Positions 46,064 through 55,412 of a DNA stretch of 64,000 nucleotides are shown one piece after another. The notes below the pieces were generated by a model. It was not told where the DNA came from. It did not search any database and saw nothing but the letters and a program-made list of their open reading frames with translations. This stretch comes from Paucibacter sp. TC2R-5 (GTDB lineage: Bacteria > Pseudomonadota > Gammaproteobacteria > Burkholderiales > Burkholderiaceae_C). The position numbers and the translations under genes were made by a program. Numbering within the stretch: the stretch's first letter is position 1; each line of letters starts with the position of its first letter. Where the stretch lies: the NCBI RefSeq assembly GCF_025717605.1, contig NZ_JAJIRQ010000004.1:318804-382803 (forward strand), in the 5' to 3' direction.

Positions 46064-47017
46064 TCAGTTAGGCGTCTGGATGATGTAGCCCGCAGCAATG
46101 CCGCTGAGCACCGCTGCGCGTTCCATCTCGACGGGGTACTTCCAAGACGCCTTGTCGTTGTCCCAGAACGGCTCTTCAGCCATGGGGTGGCCCTGCATGA
46201 CGTAGGTGTAGCCAAAGCTGGGGTCATAGCGGCTGCGCAAACCTTGGCCGTTCTGTGGCACATAGGCCAACACGGCGTAATTGCCCCAGATGTCCTGAGC
46301 TACGCCAACGTCGTTCCAATACACGGCAGCACCCACCACCACTTTGCCTACATTGAACAGGCCGGCCAACATCGCGGGCGTGATCTGCGTGGCGTCCATT
46401 CCGTTTTGGCCGTTGTATTGAAACCGATTGACCACGTTGGGGTTGTTCTTGCAAGCATTGAACACCGGCGCACTCATCACCAGCACATTGGGATAGAGGC
46501 CGCAAGCTGCGCGAACCGCTTCCCGGCCGGCGTCCACGTCGGTCAAAGGCGTGCCGGTGGCTGCGCTCCATTTGGCAGCGCCGGCCAGCACGGCCGATTT
46601 GTTCGCTGCACCGTAGTTACCGGGCGTGAATGCCAAATTGGCCTGCTCGACTTCCAGTGCCAAGCGGATCGCCCGCATCGTGCCTTCAATGCCTACCTGG
46701 TCAAGCGCAATACCAGCCACGGCCGATGCGTCGCGCTGGTGTTCCCGAGGGATGACGCCTTGCAGCCGATGATTGGCCAGCGCAAAAGGCTTGCCCGAGT
46801 AGCCGAACAAAATTTCACGGGTGCTGCCGCCCGGCGAGCGGCGGGTGGTGTACAGGCGAAAGGCGTCGCGGTCGAACTCCACGATCTGCCCGCCTGCTGC
46901 GCCGACATAGACTTCAGGGAACAAATTGTTGCCCACGAATTCCATGCTGGAATAGCCTTGGGCGATATTGGTCAGGATGGGATCAACGATCCGCGCGCCT
47001 GCGTTGCTGGTTGGCAT
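46064..47017 (-). CDS. Major capsid protein
   Basis: This 317-residue protein (MPTSNAGARIVDPILTNIAQGY, FEVYVGAAGGQIVEFDRDAFRLY, PRRSPGGSTREI) fits the HK97-fold capsid protein of B3-like transposable phages, and it lies downstream of the protease and decoration-protein genes as expected. No obvious N-terminal delta domain is present, so scaffolding is likely from the protease/scaffold gene. Confidence 0.85.
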   Translation of the reverse strand: MPTSNAGARIVDPILTNIAQGYSSMEFVGNNLFPEVYVGAAGGQIVEFDRDAFRLYTTRRSPGGSTREILFGYSGKPFALANHRLQGVIPREHQRDASAVAGIALDQVGIEGTMRAIRLALEVEQANLAFTPGNYGAANKSAVLAGAAKWSAATGTPLTDVDAGREAVRAACGLYPNVLVMSAPVFNACKNNPNVVNRFQYNGQNGMDATQITPAMLAGLFNVGKVVVGAAVYWNDVGVAQDIWGNYAVLAYVPQNGQGLRSRYDPSFGYTYVMQGHPMAEEPFWDNDKASWKYPVEMERAAVLSGIAAGYIIQTPN

Positions 47018-47072
47018 TTTGGTGCTCCGTTAAGAAGGGAAGATGGGGCGAAAAGAGCGCAGTGGGGCGCGA

Positions 47073-47528
47073 TCAGTTCATCAAGATTTCGATGAATTCA
47101 CCGGCAGCGCCGGCAGCCTGCAACGCATAGCCGACGATGTACTGAGGCAGGTCACCACCCGTGAAGGTCGGGGCGCCGGAAACCGAGCCCGCGCCGTTGG
47201 CCACTGCCGATGTCACGGCTGTACCGCCTGCCGCTACGGCCAAGGTGCCCACCGCGCCGGTCAGCGCACTGGCCGTGATCACCCGCCCGGCGGCGTCCAT
47301 GGCCAGCGCTGCCCCTACCGCAATGGCGGCCCCGGCCTCACAGACGGCGGTGCCCTTGGTCACTACCTCCAACTCGGTGCCCGAAGCGCCAGGTCGGCGT
47401 GAGATGCCCATGACCTTTTGGCCGGCAACGGTGGCTTGTGCCTGGTTAAAGCCGACGCCCCGGTACACAGCGATTGCGCCGACGGCCACGATTGACAGGC
47501 AAAGCAGTGGGATTCCTTGTTGCGACAT
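47073..47528 (-). CDS. DUF2190 capsid decoration protein
   Basis: This 151-residue glycine/alanine-rich protein contains AVYRGVGFNQAQATVAGQKVMGISRRP and GFALQAAGAAGEFIEILMN-like GYALQAAGAAGEFIEIL, typical of DUF2190 proteins that decorate or cement capsids. It sits between the protease and the major capsid genes. Confidence 0.8.
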   Translation of the reverse strand: MSQQGIPLLCLSIVAVGAIAVYRGVGFNQAQATVAGQKVMGISRRPGASGTELEVVTKGTAVCEAGAAIAVGAALAMDAAGRVITASALTGAVGTLAVAAGGTAVTSAVANGAGSVSGAPTFTGGDLPQYIVGYALQAAGAAGEFIEILMN

Positions 47529-47563
47529 GGTGTTTTGTCTTTCTAAAAGTTACGGAGGAGTGC

Positions 47564-48790
47564 TCAGGCGCCAACAGCGCGGCAGGCCGCTACAAAATCA
47601 GTGCCCGGATGGGCGCGCTGGTAGTCCTGGACTTTGACTAGCAAGGCGCCTCGCTCAGGTCGCACGATGGCGCCGGGAGGCGCTGCGAAGGCCACTGGGC
47701 CCTCTTGCTCACCGCCAGCTGCGCGGCCGTTTGTAGCGCGCATGCCGCCCTCCACCAAAGGCGGGCGTGCACTCAACAAGGCCTTGAAGGCAGGCAGCAG
47801 CGGCGCTTTGGCTTCGCCTTCGCCAAACTGCAACACCGCGCCCGAGGACTCAGCGTGAGCGGCGATCGCATCCAAGGCGCTCACCACAACTTCAATTTCG
47901 GCGCTGCCCAGAATTTTCTGGGCCGCCAAGCCCTCGGCGAACGCCACGCCTTCGGCATGCGCGGCGTCAAGCCGGGCTTTGGCGGCGGCCGTGGCGGCGT
48001 TGGCCAGCTCTTGGCGCAGGCGTGTGTTTTCAGCTTCGAGGGTGGCTTTTTCTTCAGGGGTCACGGTGATCTCCGTTGGGTGGATAGGGGCCGCAAATGC
48101 CGGCAAGGCGGCGGGCGCCGGGGCGACTGCGGTTTGAGCTGCAGCCAATTCGGCCTGAGCGCCGCGCTCAACGCTGGCGACCAGGTAGGGAGGAATGGCG
48201 CTGTCAGCGTCGGCCGCGCCGAACTTGGTCAGCAGCCAGTCACGCAGGCCGCGCCACAGCGAGGCGTTGTCCACGTCGTCCCACTCGCTGAACTCCACCA
48301 CGCCTTCGCTGTCGGCGGCGTCGGCGCTGAATGCGGCCGTGAGCGTCGGCGTGCGCATGCCTTTCACGGCAGGTGCTGCGCCACCCAAGAAACCCACATG
48401 GCGCAGGTAGTAAACGCCCGGTACCGGATTGCCCGGCGAATTGGGCGACCAAAATGCCGCGCTGATCTTCTTATATGTACCTGCGTTCACCGCGTCGGCA
48501 AATTCGGGCATTACTTGCTGGGGGGTGGCCTCCAGTGCGCCATCGGTAAATGCCAACTGCGACACCCAGCCATAGGCCGGGCCGTCCAGTTCGGGGTGGC
48601 CCACCACCAGCGGCGCTTCATGCAAGGCCGGGTCGTAGGCGGCCGCGCTGGCGGCCAAGTCGCTGGCAGCGAACTGCAGCGTGTTGCCGTTCATGGCCGT
48701 GTGGCGGCCAGGCTTGAAGCATTGCAGCGTAGCCGGTGCAAGGTTCGCAGCGGTCGGTGTAATCAGGGTGATGGGCTTGGCGGCAGGCAT
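47564..48790 (-). CDS. Phage Mu-type prohead protease and scaffold (I/Z type)
   Basis: This 408-residue protein has an N-terminal protease segment (FKPGRHTAMNGNTLQF, ALHEAPLVVGHPELDGPAYGWV) resembling Mu gp32 (I), and a helical alanine-rich C-terminal half (EEKATLEAENTRLRQELANAATAAAK) that serves as a scaffold. The ATG at 48790 is chosen over an upstream TTG. It follows a 340-base gap and precedes the decoration and capsid genes. Confidence 0.85.
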   Translation of the reverse strand: MPAAKPITLITPTAANLAPATLQCFKPGRHTAMNGNTLQFAASDLAASAAAYDPALHEAPLVVGHPELDGPAYGWVSQLAFTDGALEATPQQVMPEFADAVNAGTYKKISAAFWSPNSPGNPVPGVYYLRHVGFLGGAAPAVKGMRTPTLTAAFSADAADSEGVVEFSEWDDVDNASLWRGLRDWLLTKFGAADADSAIPPYLVASVERGAQAELAAAQTAVAPAPAALPAFAAPIHPTEITVTPEEKATLEAENTRLRQELANAATAAAKARLDAAHAEGVAFAEGLAAQKILGSAEIEVVVSALDAIAAHAESSGAVLQFGEGEAKAPLLPAFKALLSARPPLVEGGMRATNGRAAGGEQEGPVAFAAPPGAIVRPERGALLVKVQDYQRAHPGTDFVAACRAVGA

Positions 48791-49130
48791 GGGCCGAACT
48801 TTGATCGGCGCCAAGCATTGTGGCCATGACGAGCTGCTTCACCAGTCTAGGGTTTCGGTTTGGCCTCACGCGCGCGCGGCGCATGGCCGGCTGGTGGGTG
48901 TCGGGTTGTGGGCCACTGCCCCGATAAGCCCGATAGCCCCGATTGGGTCAGAGCGTGCCAAATTCACGCCCAGCCGGGCTGCTGACCCTTGCCCCTGAAT
49001 GCCAATGCCCCTAGACCCGCGTAACTTTCGCCTATGCCGCGTTACTCCACCTTCGGTGCGGGGGTAGTAGCCTAAAGGGGCTAAAAAGCCTTAAACGGGC
49101 TATAAATCAAAACGCACTTAAATCGGGTTG
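48791..49130. promoter_or_regulatory. 340-base intergenic region, probable late promoter
   Basis: No gene fits here. Near its right end two imperfect direct repeats, GCCTAAAGGGGCTA (49070-49083) and GCCTTAAACGGGCTA (49088-49102), are followed by ATAAATCAAAACGCACTTAAATC, an AT-rich tract. The layout suggests a promoter or activator-binding region for the capsid genes on the minus strand, but the motifs match no well-known operator. Confidence 0.4.
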
Positions 49131-49718
49131 TCAAGCCACTTTGCCGGTACTGAGCCAGGCACTGATCTGGGCCATGATCTCTGCCTGCTCGGCGGGGTAC
49201 AAAGTGCCATCATCCTTCACTGGCATGAAGGGGCGCGCCGGGATGATGATGCTGTGAGCCTTGGCCTCAAAGCTGCGCTCAAGCGCACGTTTATGGCTTT
49301 TCTTGGCAAAGATCAGCCCCTTGCCATTCATGATGGCGCTGCGCAGCAAATTACCCTTCGCGTCGGTGCGGTGGCGCACGGTGACTTGCTTGGCCGGCCG
49401 GTCAATCTTGCCGCCGAACTGATGAATGGCCGCATAGGGCGTGCCGGCCCGCACTGTCAGCGCCTGCCGGTCAGCGCTGGCAGTGATCTGCTGGCGCAGC
49501 CGGCCTGTTTTGCCCACCAGGGTTTTGCGGCTGTCGGCATGCTTCTTGGGCAGCCAGCTGCGCCCATCCGGCCCGGTGCTGGATTCAAACCGATGCTCGG
49601 CCCGCTGGGTGATTTCTTCACCGATTACACGCAAGGCGGGCTGCATATTTGTGACCCGCTCACTTAAAGCAGTGAGTGCGGCTTGCACGGCTTGGTCGTG
49701 AACTTCAATGTTCAGCAT
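49131..49718 (-). CDS. Phage virion morphogenesis protein (Mu G/gp31-like)
   Basis: This 195-residue protein contains ITQRAEHRFESSTGPDGRSWLPK, KTGRLRQQITASADRQALTVRAGTPYAAIHQFGG and IIPARPFMPVKDD, the signature of the virion morphogenesis (Mu G) family. The family completes head or tail joining. It follows the small acidic gene in the head block. Confidence 0.88.
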   Translation of the reverse strand: MLNIEVHDQAVQAALTALSERVTNMQPALRVIGEEITQRAEHRFESSTGPDGRSWLPKKHADSRKTLVGKTGRLRQQITASADRQALTVRAGTPYAAIHQFGGKIDRPAKQVTVRHRTDAKGNLLRSAIMNGKGLIFAKKSHKRALERSFEAKAHSIIIPARPFMPVKDDGTLYPAEQAEIMAQISAWLSTGKVA

Positions 49719-49734
49719 GGTGCGGCTCGTCGGC

Positions 49735-50088
49735 TCAATAAATCAACTGATCTCGCCCGATATGTCCAACACCGTCAGCGTCAACATAAGTGAATTCGGG
49801 AATGCTCTCATCTTCTTCCCACACTGGGTAGTACTGGACCAGCTCGGGCGGCAAGTTCCAATATGAGCCCACGACAGCGGCCATGTCCGTGTAGCTCTTG
49901 AGCGGGTCGGGCCCCAGCGTCCAGGCCCAGGGCGTCGGGTGTGCCGGCACACTGCCCCATGTGGCCATCTTGCGCACTTCGTCAGCGTCGGGGCCAGAGA
50001 CCTCGCCGGTCAGCGGGTTCCACGAAAAGACCAACCCCGGCATCAGCGGATTGCCACTTTGCGATCGGCAGTTGAAATCAAACTTCAT
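49735..50088 (-). CDS. Small acidic protein, candidate immunity partner of the MuF-zincin
   Basis: This 117-residue protein has 16 acidic against 6 basic residues, a net charge near -10, and no recognised domain (MKFDFNCRSQSGNPLMPG; WEEDESIPEFTYVDADG). The ATG at 50088 overlaps the MuF stop (ATGA), so it is translationally coupled to the gene with the zincin-like C-terminus. A small acidic protein directly after a toxin-bearing MuF gene is the usual immunity position. A role as an ordinary head protein is the alternative. Confidence 0.6.
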   Translation of the reverse strand: MKFDFNCRSQSGNPLMPGLVFSWNPLTGEVSGPDADEVRKMATWGSVPAHPTPWAWTLGPDPLKSYTDMAAVVGSYWNLPPELVQYYPVWEEDESIPEFTYVDADGVGHIGRDQLIY

Positions 50089-51695
50089 GGTTTCCAATGA
50101 TGTAACAGGCCCACAACCAGGTCAAACATTTCTCTGTCCGCTGACCACAGCTGGCTGAAGCTGCGTTCGGCCTTACCCCAACTCGCCGAAGGGCCACCGG
50201 CCGCGCCCAGTACCGACTCAAACGCCATGGTCATGACCTCAAGCGCACCGCGCGGTCCATATTCCTTGCCCTGATAGGGGTTGATATAGCCGTCTTCGCG
50301 GGTCAGCTCATTGGACTTGTAACGCATTTCTGGCTTCAAGTCCATCAGTCGTTTCAGCGGCTGGCCGGCGGTGCGACGGGCGTGCAGGTCTCTAAAGAGT
50401 TGATCCAGCTCGGGCAAAGCCGCCTGCAGCCGATGGGCGTATTCATGCACAGCATTGCCGAGGTCGCCCGTGCGCACTTCCATCATGCCTTCGCCTTGCA
50501 AGATGCTGCGGACCGAACCAAACGGGTCTCTTATCCGGGGGTAGTCTTTATCAGCCGTCCAGGCAAAGCCGCGCGACCCCGCCTTGGCCCGAACCTTGAG
50601 CGGTCCCATCGCATCGGCCGCAGCGTTCCAACTCGCCGGGTAGAGTTTGGAGGCTTCTTTGACCAGAGTTGCCCCGAGGCCTTTGCCATCCACAGCGCAG
50701 GCCGTGCCGGTGATGCCTGCACGGCGCAATTGGTCCTGCAGGGATTGCAGGCAAGCGGCTGGGTTGGCGGCCCCATCGGGCAAGGCGTTGGTCACTGTGC
50801 GCCCGGCGGCAATGATTTCGTCCAGCGACTTGGGCGTGATGGACGGTGCGACCTTGGCCCTTATTGCCGATGACGAAGCGTTTGCCGCCACCGCTAGCGC
50901 CTGCTCTGCCGCCTGTGCTTCCCTGGCCAGTGTGGGCGCCATGGCACGCCTGAGTGCATCGGCCAGCGGTGTGTCGAGCTTGATCAGCTTTTGGTCTATC
51001 AATGCCTGCAGCGGCGTGGCCACGTTTGCCCCAGGCGCATAGTCAAAGCCCCTGTCAATGCCCACTTGCACGCCAGTCTTGGGGTCGATCTGCTCCCATC
51101 CGGCGGGCGGCTCGGTGGCGGCGCCGGTCGCCGGGGCGGCCACCGGGTGGATCTCGCAGCGGCAGCCCCAGCCGTTGGGTGCGAAGTGGGTTTTCCAAAA
51201 CGGGTGCTCGATGGGCAGGGTCAGGCCGTGCCAGGCCAAGTGCAGGTGCCGGGGGTGCAACTGGCTGTCACTGTGCACATACTTCCAGAATGGGCGAAGT
51301 TTGGCGAACTCGGGCTCGGTGAGCTGCTGATAGCGGCCGGCTGCGTAACTGGTGCTCAAGTTGGTCTGGTAGATCACCTTAGTGCGCCAGGCCTCGCCCC
51401 GGACGCTGCCTTCGCCGGTCCAGCCCGACCAGCCGTGCTTGGCCACAATGGCCTTGAAGTTCTGGCGAAAGGCGTGCAGGCCGTCTTTTTCAATCACGGC
51501 GTCCACCGCGCCGCGCAGGTCTTGCAGCAGGTCAGCCTTGGCCGCACCGGCCACGATGAAGGCACGGTCATGGGCGCGGGTCTTGATGTCGTCCCATACC
51601 TCGGTGGGCAAGTTGAGTTTGGCGCGGAAGAAGGCCAAGCCTTCAGCGAAAGGCGTACCGAAACCAAATTCAGCCGAAGCAGCGGCCTTTGGCAT
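50085..51695 (-). CDS. MuF-type minor head protein with C-terminal zincin-like domain
   Basis: This 536-residue protein has an N-terminal MuF/SPP1 gp7 domain (residues about 25-200, with GWTGEGSVRGEAWRTKVIYQTNLSTSYAAGRY and the cysteine pair PNGWGCRCEIHP). After a linker, a second domain carries the metalloprotease motif HEYAH at residues 417-421 and a downstream acidic helix (ALEVMTMAFESVL, glutamates 486 and 493) that could give the third zinc ligand. MuF proteins with added C-terminal enzymatic or toxin domains are known. It overlaps the portal gene by one base and the small acidic gene by four. Confidence 0.85.
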   Translation of the reverse strand: MPKAAASAEFGFGTPFAEGLAFFRAKLNLPTEVWDDIKTRAHDRAFIVAGAAKADLLQDLRGAVDAVIEKDGLHAFRQNFKAIVAKHGWSGWTGEGSVRGEAWRTKVIYQTNLSTSYAAGRYQQLTEPEFAKLRPFWKYVHSDSQLHPRHLHLAWHGLTLPIEHPFWKTHFAPNGWGCRCEIHPVAAPATGAATEPPAGWEQIDPKTGVQVGIDRGFDYAPGANVATPLQALIDQKLIKLDTPLADALRRAMAPTLAREAQAAEQALAVAANASSSAIRAKVAPSITPKSLDEIIAAGRTVTNALPDGAANPAACLQSLQDQLRRAGITGTACAVDGKGLGATLVKEASKLYPASWNAAADAMGPLKVRAKAGSRGFAWTADKDYPRIRDPFGSVRSILQGEGMMEVRTGDLGNAVHEYAHRLQAALPELDQLFRDLHARRTAGQPLKRLMDLKPEMRYKSNELTREDGYINPYQGKEYGPRGALEVMTMAFESVLGAAGGPSASWGKAERSFSQLWSADREMFDLVVGLLHHWKP

Positions 51696-53188
51696 CAGAC
51701 CGCCTCGGCCTGGCTGCGCACGGCGTTCATGCCCTTCAGTTCAGCCAACGCAAAGGCGGCAGCCATCAGCTTGACCAGCTCATCAGTGGGCAGGCCCCCA
51801 TAAGTCGCCACCAGCAGGTTTTGCAGCTCGGCTGTGTCACCGGCCTGGTCAACAAGCAAGCTCACCTGGTCGAGCAATTGGCCCCAGACGGGTGCTGCGG
51901 CGCTGGCCAGCGCGTCTTGCTCGGCCTGCGTGGGGTCGGATGGCTCGGTGGCTAAAGCGGCGGCGGCTTGAGCAGCAAACGCGACGGCGTTCAATTGGCC
52001 GGGCTTGGTCGGCATGGCCACAGGCGGTGCAGCGTCCACCAGGTCCGACTCCTGATAGCCATAGTTACGCATCCAGAACGATTTGGTGAAGGTCGCACCC
52101 GCCTCATGGTTGCTTTTGTCGCGCGCGGCCTGCAACTCGTCCTTGGCCGCCTGGTCCCACAGGCTGAAGGTGGGCGCGGCTTGGCCTGGCCAGTTCATGG
52201 CCACCGTCCAGCGAATCAGCTGATTGACGGCTGCGGCCACGATTTCGCCGTCAGCGTCGCGCAAGTCGCCGGCCACATCCATGCCGGCGTGGGCGCTGGC
52301 CTTGTTGGCGCTGGCTTCTACAGTTTGATTGGTGCCGGTGAGCACAATGCTGATCTCACCCCGGCAGTGCAGCACCAGGCGCTCATACAAGTCGGAACTG
52401 GCGGACTTGCTGCCCGATTCCAGCGGTGCCACGCTGCCGTCTTCGGGGATCACGCCCACGCCGTTCTGAATCAGTGCCTCCAGGTCACTCAGCAGCGTCT
52501 GGCGCTCGGCCGCGTCGGCGCTGCGGGGTAGCTTGCCGTAAAGAAAGGTGGAGCCGAACTTCTCGGCAAAGTTCAGCCAGAACTTCATGCCGCCTTTTTT
52601 GAAGATGGTGGGCCAGTAGCACAGCGCCAGGTCCCCCAGTCCGTAGGGGTTCTGGTAGGTGGCGTCTTGGCGCGGCAACAAGAATTTACGCTCGGGTAGT
52701 AGCTCGCCATACAGCGGCGAGGCGCGGGTTTTGAAGCGAAGGTTGTTCTCTGAGTCAAAGCAAAACCACTCGGGCGGCAATGCAATCACGTCAGCTGCCC
52801 AGGTGCCCTTGAAGCGCCCGCCAGCACCGCCGCGCCAGTCAATCTCCATCGGGGCGTAACCAAACAGCGCCGCGTCCAAGGCATTGCCAATGATGCGCTC
52901 CATGTCCAGGTCGGCCAGCATGTCGGCGATGGCCTTGGCCACACGGGCTGGCGCTTGGCCCCGGTCAAGCCCCCATTGCAGCGCCTTCACGGCGCTCTTG
53001 CGGCGGCGGATGCAGGCACCCACATGGCTGTCGCGCGCAATGTCGCGGTAGGTCTTGATGTCTTTGCCGGTGGCTTTGAGGATGGGGTCAGGGTTGGGCA
53101 GCAGCAGGCCCATGAAGTTGTAATCCAGCGCATCAATGCGCCGGGCCACTTGGCCGCTGGTGAGGGCACGGGATTGGATCGGGTTCAT
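51695..53188 (-). CDS. Portal protein (DUF935, Mu gp29-like)
   Basis: This 497-residue portal protein forms the ring through which DNA enters and leaves the head. It contains MNPIQSRALTSGQVARRIDALD, LPNPDPILKATGKDIKTYRDI, GACIRRRKSAVKAL and EKFGSTFLYGKLPRSADA with GEISIVLTGTNQTVEA, typical of DUF935. It ends in a TGATG overlap with the MuF gene and begins three bases after the terminase. Confidence 0.92.
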   Translation of the reverse strand: MNPIQSRALTSGQVARRIDALDYNFMGLLLPNPDPILKATGKDIKTYRDIARDSHVGACIRRRKSAVKALQWGLDRGQAPARVAKAIADMLADLDMERIIGNALDAALFGYAPMEIDWRGGAGGRFKGTWAADVIALPPEWFCFDSENNLRFKTRASPLYGELLPERKFLLPRQDATYQNPYGLGDLALCYWPTIFKKGGMKFWLNFAEKFGSTFLYGKLPRSADAAERQTLLSDLEALIQNGVGVIPEDGSVAPLESGSKSASSDLYERLVLHCRGEISIVLTGTNQTVEASANKASAHAGMDVAGDLRDADGEIVAAAVNQLIRWTVAMNWPGQAAPTFSLWDQAAKDELQAARDKSNHEAGATFTKSFWMRNYGYQESDLVDAAPPVAMPTKPGQLNAVAFAAQAAAALATEPSDPTQAEQDALASAAAPVWGQLLDQVSLLVDQAGDTAELQNLLVATYGGLPTDELVKLMAAAFALAELKGMNAVRSQAEAV

Positions 53189-53191
53189 GAA

Positions 53192-54829
53192 TCAATAGCC
53201 TCTGAGGTCTGGACGGTCGCGGTCATTGCGGTGCTGGCCTGGTCGGCTGGCCACGCCCACTTGGCTCAGGCCACTGGTGGCGGCCATCCACAGCATTTGC
53301 AGCGCGTCGGGGCCATCGTCGTGGTCGGCCTTGGGGAAGTGGCGCAACTGCTCTACCAGCGTTGTCTGCGAGCTGTGCAGCAAGATTTGTTGGTTTTGCA
53401 TATGAGGCTGCAGCGACTCAATGCGCAGCAGCTTGTCGCTGGACGGGCTGATGGCCCGCGCGGGCATGGGCACGCTGGCCGCATGGGCGCGCTTGATCAG
53501 CTCGGTGCGCAAGAACTCCTGAAACTGCACCGACTCCACCACCCAGAGTGCACAGCGGTAACGCCGTTGCAGCTCGATCACGTCACTGATGATCTTGTCG
53601 GGCAGGCGCTTTTTGATCAAAGCCTCCACCACATAGAGCACGCCTGTCGGCCGGTGCAAGGCGCCCACCAGCAAGGCGGATGGGTCGCGGCTGGCGCCAG
53701 CCTTGCCCAGGCTGGGGTCCACCGCGCCAAAGAAGATCAGCTCGGCCGGCCTGCAATCGGGCAAGCTCGCCCAGTAGCTGATGGCGCTGGCGAAGGGCGC
53801 GCTGTCGCCCGCCACGGGGTCGTTTTGATACTCGGAGTCAAAGGTGTGGTGGCCGTCGCGGGCGCGGATTTTCATCAACACCAAAAGCGGGCGAGCCGCC
53901 CAGCTGACGGCGCTACCGGCATCCATGGCTTGCTGGTGCGCGGCGTAAAAGGCGTCAGCCGCGGCTTCGCCGAAATTGCGCAGCGCTTCTTCCCAGCGCT
54001 CCCACAGGGTCATGTCCTGGGGCCAGGCCAGCAGCGCTTTGAAGCGAGCCGCGCGCCACAGCGGGTTGGCCAAGGTGCGACTCAAGACCGAGTCGTAATG
54101 CAAGATGGTGCCGATGTAGACCACATCGAACTTGGCGCCCGCGCCGCCCAAGGGCAGCACGGTTTTGCTCAGCCAGGCTTGCAGCTTGTCGCGCTGGTCA
54201 GGGTTGCGCACCTGGTCGTCGTTCTCGATATCGTCCAACACGCAAAGGTCCGGCCGGTAAGGGCCATGCCGCAAGCCCCGTAACTTTTTGCCCGAGCCGG
54301 CTACTTGCACTTTGGCATCGCCCCGCGTCACGATGGTGCCAGCCTGCCAGACGCGGCCCTGGCCCACCTGCTCGGGGAAGTCCAGCGCAAGGCGAGGGTT
54401 GAACTCCAGCTCGGCCTTGATGGCCTCCAGCATCGGGTAAGCCTGGTCGATGCTGTCCATCACGATGACGGGGTAACGCTTGCGCTTGGTGACCAGGCAC
54501 CACAGCACAAACAGCTGGCTGACCAAGGTGCTCTTGGCCTCGCCGCGCGGGGCGGCGATCGCATCGGTTTGCCCGGTCGGTGCTGCCACGATCTCGGGCA
54601 GGCGTGCAAACAAATAATCATGCAGCCGGCTGCGGTGCGGGCTGCGGATGTAGTGCGGAAAGTAAGTCAGCGTGAAATAGCCAAAGTCGTCTTGCGCCTG
54701 CAAGCGGCGCGATTGAACTGCGGCCGCATCGGGGCTGAAGCCCGTGACTTCGGCTTCAATGCGCTGGCGCAGCGAGGCGGCGAGTTCGGCCAGGTCGGCC
54801 GTGAAGGTGGATTTGCGGGTCTTAGCCAT
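53192..54829 (-). CDS. Terminase large subunit
   Basis: This 545-residue packaging motor has a Walker A-like APRGEAKSTLVSQLFVLW near residue 95, Walker B VLDDIENDDQVRN at about residue 200 and a C-terminal nuclease region with GAVDPSLGKAGASRDPSALLVGAL and VVESVQFQEFLRTEL. It resembles Mu gp28-type terminases and adjoins the DUF1804 small-subunit-like gene. Confidence 0.92.
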   Translation of the reverse strand: MAKTRKSTFTADLAELAASLRQRIEAEVTGFSPDAAAVQSRRLQAQDDFGYFTLTYFPHYIRSPHRSRLHDYLFARLPEIVAAPTGQTDAIAAPRGEAKSTLVSQLFVLWCLVTKRKRYPVIVMDSIDQAYPMLEAIKAELEFNPRLALDFPEQVGQGRVWQAGTIVTRGDAKVQVAGSGKKLRGLRHGPYRPDLCVLDDIENDDQVRNPDQRDKLQAWLSKTVLPLGGAGAKFDVVYIGTILHYDSVLSRTLANPLWRAARFKALLAWPQDMTLWERWEEALRNFGEAAADAFYAAHQQAMDAGSAVSWAARPLLVLMKIRARDGHHTFDSEYQNDPVAGDSAPFASAISYWASLPDCRPAELIFFGAVDPSLGKAGASRDPSALLVGALHRPTGVLYVVEALIKKRLPDKIISDVIELQRRYRCALWVVESVQFQEFLRTELIKRAHAASVPMPARAISPSSDKLLRIESLQPHMQNQQILLHSSQTTLVEQLRHFPKADHDDGPDALQMLWMAATSGLSQVGVASRPGQHRNDRDRPDLRGY

Positions 54830-54841
54830 GGTCAGCAGCCA

Positions 54842-55345
54842 TCAGCCGTAAGCCTTGCCCAGCTCCACGCCGAAGGCCTCTATCAACTCCACCAGCTCGG
54901 CCGCAAACGCGCCGGGTTTCTTGGCCATGGTGTGCTCGGCCAGGCGCTTGAGTACGTCCATGGCCACGGCGTAACGGTCGGTCACCGGCATCAGGCGCTT
55001 GGCGGCGGCATGCGCTTTGGCGAGGCTGTCGGTCAAGCTGGCCACGGCTTTGGTGGCTTCGATGGGGTCGATCTCGGCATCCTGCGCAATGCGATCCAGC
55101 AGCGCTTCACAGCGCAGCAATACGCCAGCGGCGACCCGGCCCATGGCCTGGTCAAACCCGCCGCCGGCCACGATCAAGCTGGCGGCCTGAAACTTGTCCC
55201 AGTCGTCACCCTTGGATGCGGCGGCCGCCTTCCAGCGCCGCGCAGTTGCCAGTGGCACGTCGGCCTTGAGGGCGGCCTGCTCAATGGGCAAGCCGCCTAA
55301 AAAGGCGGCGCGCAGGGCATGGCGGGTTTCTTGGGGGTGGGACAT
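54842..55345 (-). CDS. DUF1804 protein (probable terminase small subunit)
   Basis: This 167-residue protein begins MSHPQETRHALRAAFLGGLPIEQAALKADVPLATARRWKAAA, a helix-turn-helix typical of DUF1804, and then forms helices (VLLRCEALLDRIAQDAEI). In Mu-like phages it precedes the large terminase and likely recognises phage DNA. It is divergent from the plus-strand zinc-ribbon gene. Confidence 0.85.
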   Translation of the reverse strand: MSHPQETRHALRAAFLGGLPIEQAALKADVPLATARRWKAAAASKGDDWDKFQAASLIVAGGGFDQAMGRVAAGVLLRCEALLDRIAQDAEIDPIEATKAVASLTDSLAKAHAAAKRLMPVTDRYAVAMDVLKRLAEHTMAKKPGAFAAELVELIEAFGVELGKAYG

Positions 55346-55412
55346 AGGCTGTTGGCGTAACTTTCAAATCTTGCGGGTAGAGTCGGTCGCATTAACAATC
55401 GGAGTTGCACCT

